Source: Qipengyuania psychrotolerans
Lineage (GTDB): Bacteria > Pseudomonadota > Alphaproteobacteria > Sphingomonadales > Sphingomonadaceae
Reading direction: 5' to 3'
Assembly: GCF_019711355.1 (NCBI RefSeq)
Contig: NZ_CP081297.1
Span: 1,550,001 to 1,614,000, forward strand
DNA length: 64,000 nucleotides
Part shown: positions 63,913 through 64,000 of the stretch, piece after piece
How positions within the stretch are numbered: position 1 is the first letter of the stretch
How the letters are laid out: each line of letters begins with the position of its first letter
Made by a program: the position numbers and the translations under genes
Notes under the pieces: generated by a model
Databases searched by the model: none
What the model saw: only the letters and a program-made list of their open reading frames with translations
Told to the model about the DNA's origin: nothing

Positions 63913-64000
63913 TGAGCGAACAAGCCAAGCCCAAACAGAAAACCGGCTGGTTGCACACGCTGGTCGATTATGGCCCGCTGCTCGTGTTCCTGGGTGTCTA
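63909..64000 (+). CDS. ispZ: Septation protein A / IspZ family, N-terminal fragment
   Basis: The first 30 codons start at ATG-ATG (63909 or 63912), giving MMSEQAKPKQKTGWLHTLVD and continuing Y-G-P-L-L-V-F-L-G-V-Y to the window end. This is the N-terminus of the intracellular septation protein A (YciB/IspZ) family, inner-membrane proteins linked to envelope synthesis. The 4-nt overlap with ftsY supports the start. Truncated only by the window edge. Confidence 0.75.
   Translation, partial: MMSEQAKPKQKTGWLHTLVDYGPLLVFLGV

Overview
The window looks like a chromosomal segment of a high-GC alphaproteobacterium of the order Sphingomonadales, most likely family Erythrobacteraceae (Erythrobacter, Qipengyuania or Altererythrobacter type). 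This rests on overall protein character, gene order (for example divergent xerD / aroK-aroB, rnd-oxyR, acpP-fabF-mltG), many small Sphingomonadales-style hypotheticals and very frequent 4-nt start/stop overlaps; no database search was possible. There is no CRISPR array, rRNA operon, intact prophage or insertion sequence.

Layout. 1-5.5 kb: the end of xerD with an exported hypothetical on the minus strand, divergent from aroK-aroB-cyclase-acetyltransferase. 5.2-15.9 kb: a long minus-strand block for propionyl-CoA catabolism. In transcription order it is pccB, a lipoprotein, methylmalonyl-CoA epimerase, a GST, methylmalonyl-CoA mutase, a small membrane protein, biotin synthase, a second small membrane protein and a DUF3445 protein, followed by an exported protein, pccA and a small protein. 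Together these carry propionyl-CoA to succinyl-CoA and make the biotin PccA needs. 16-20.6 kb: tlyA, a lipoprotein, a mini-transcript with an 18-codon ORF behind a perfect anti-Shine-Dalgarno match, then ilvE-trhO-GST. 20.6-26.1 kb: an HTH-NAD synthetase fusion with a large dyad at its start codon, topoisomerase IB, a YghU-type GST and argE.

26.2-41.7 kb holds two tRNA genes (Gln-UUG and Met-CAU) and an accessory-flavoured stretch. It contains a thiolase and enoyl-CoA hydratase pair, lipoproteins, a vanadium-haloperoxidase-like protein, a DUF885 peptidase-like protein, a selenium-binding-protein-like protein, a C-terminally truncated alpha/beta hydrolase, an HNH protein, FadJ, a beta-lactamase-family esterase and an acyl-CoA synthetase. 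A decayed 3' fragment of the Met tRNA at about 34.15 kb lies in the same orientation as the intact gene at 41.6 kb, as expected for an old tRNA-targeted integration.

41.8-64 kb is core: acpP-fabF-mltG-2H phosphoesterase, a serine hydrolase, a DUF2383 protein between two strong terminators, aspS, rnd-oxyR, a flippase, pgsA, an MFS transporter, a ThDP enzyme, an EVE protein, a GGDEF/EAL protein, and dapF-mtaB-ftsY-ispZ with stacked 4-nt overlaps running off the right edge.
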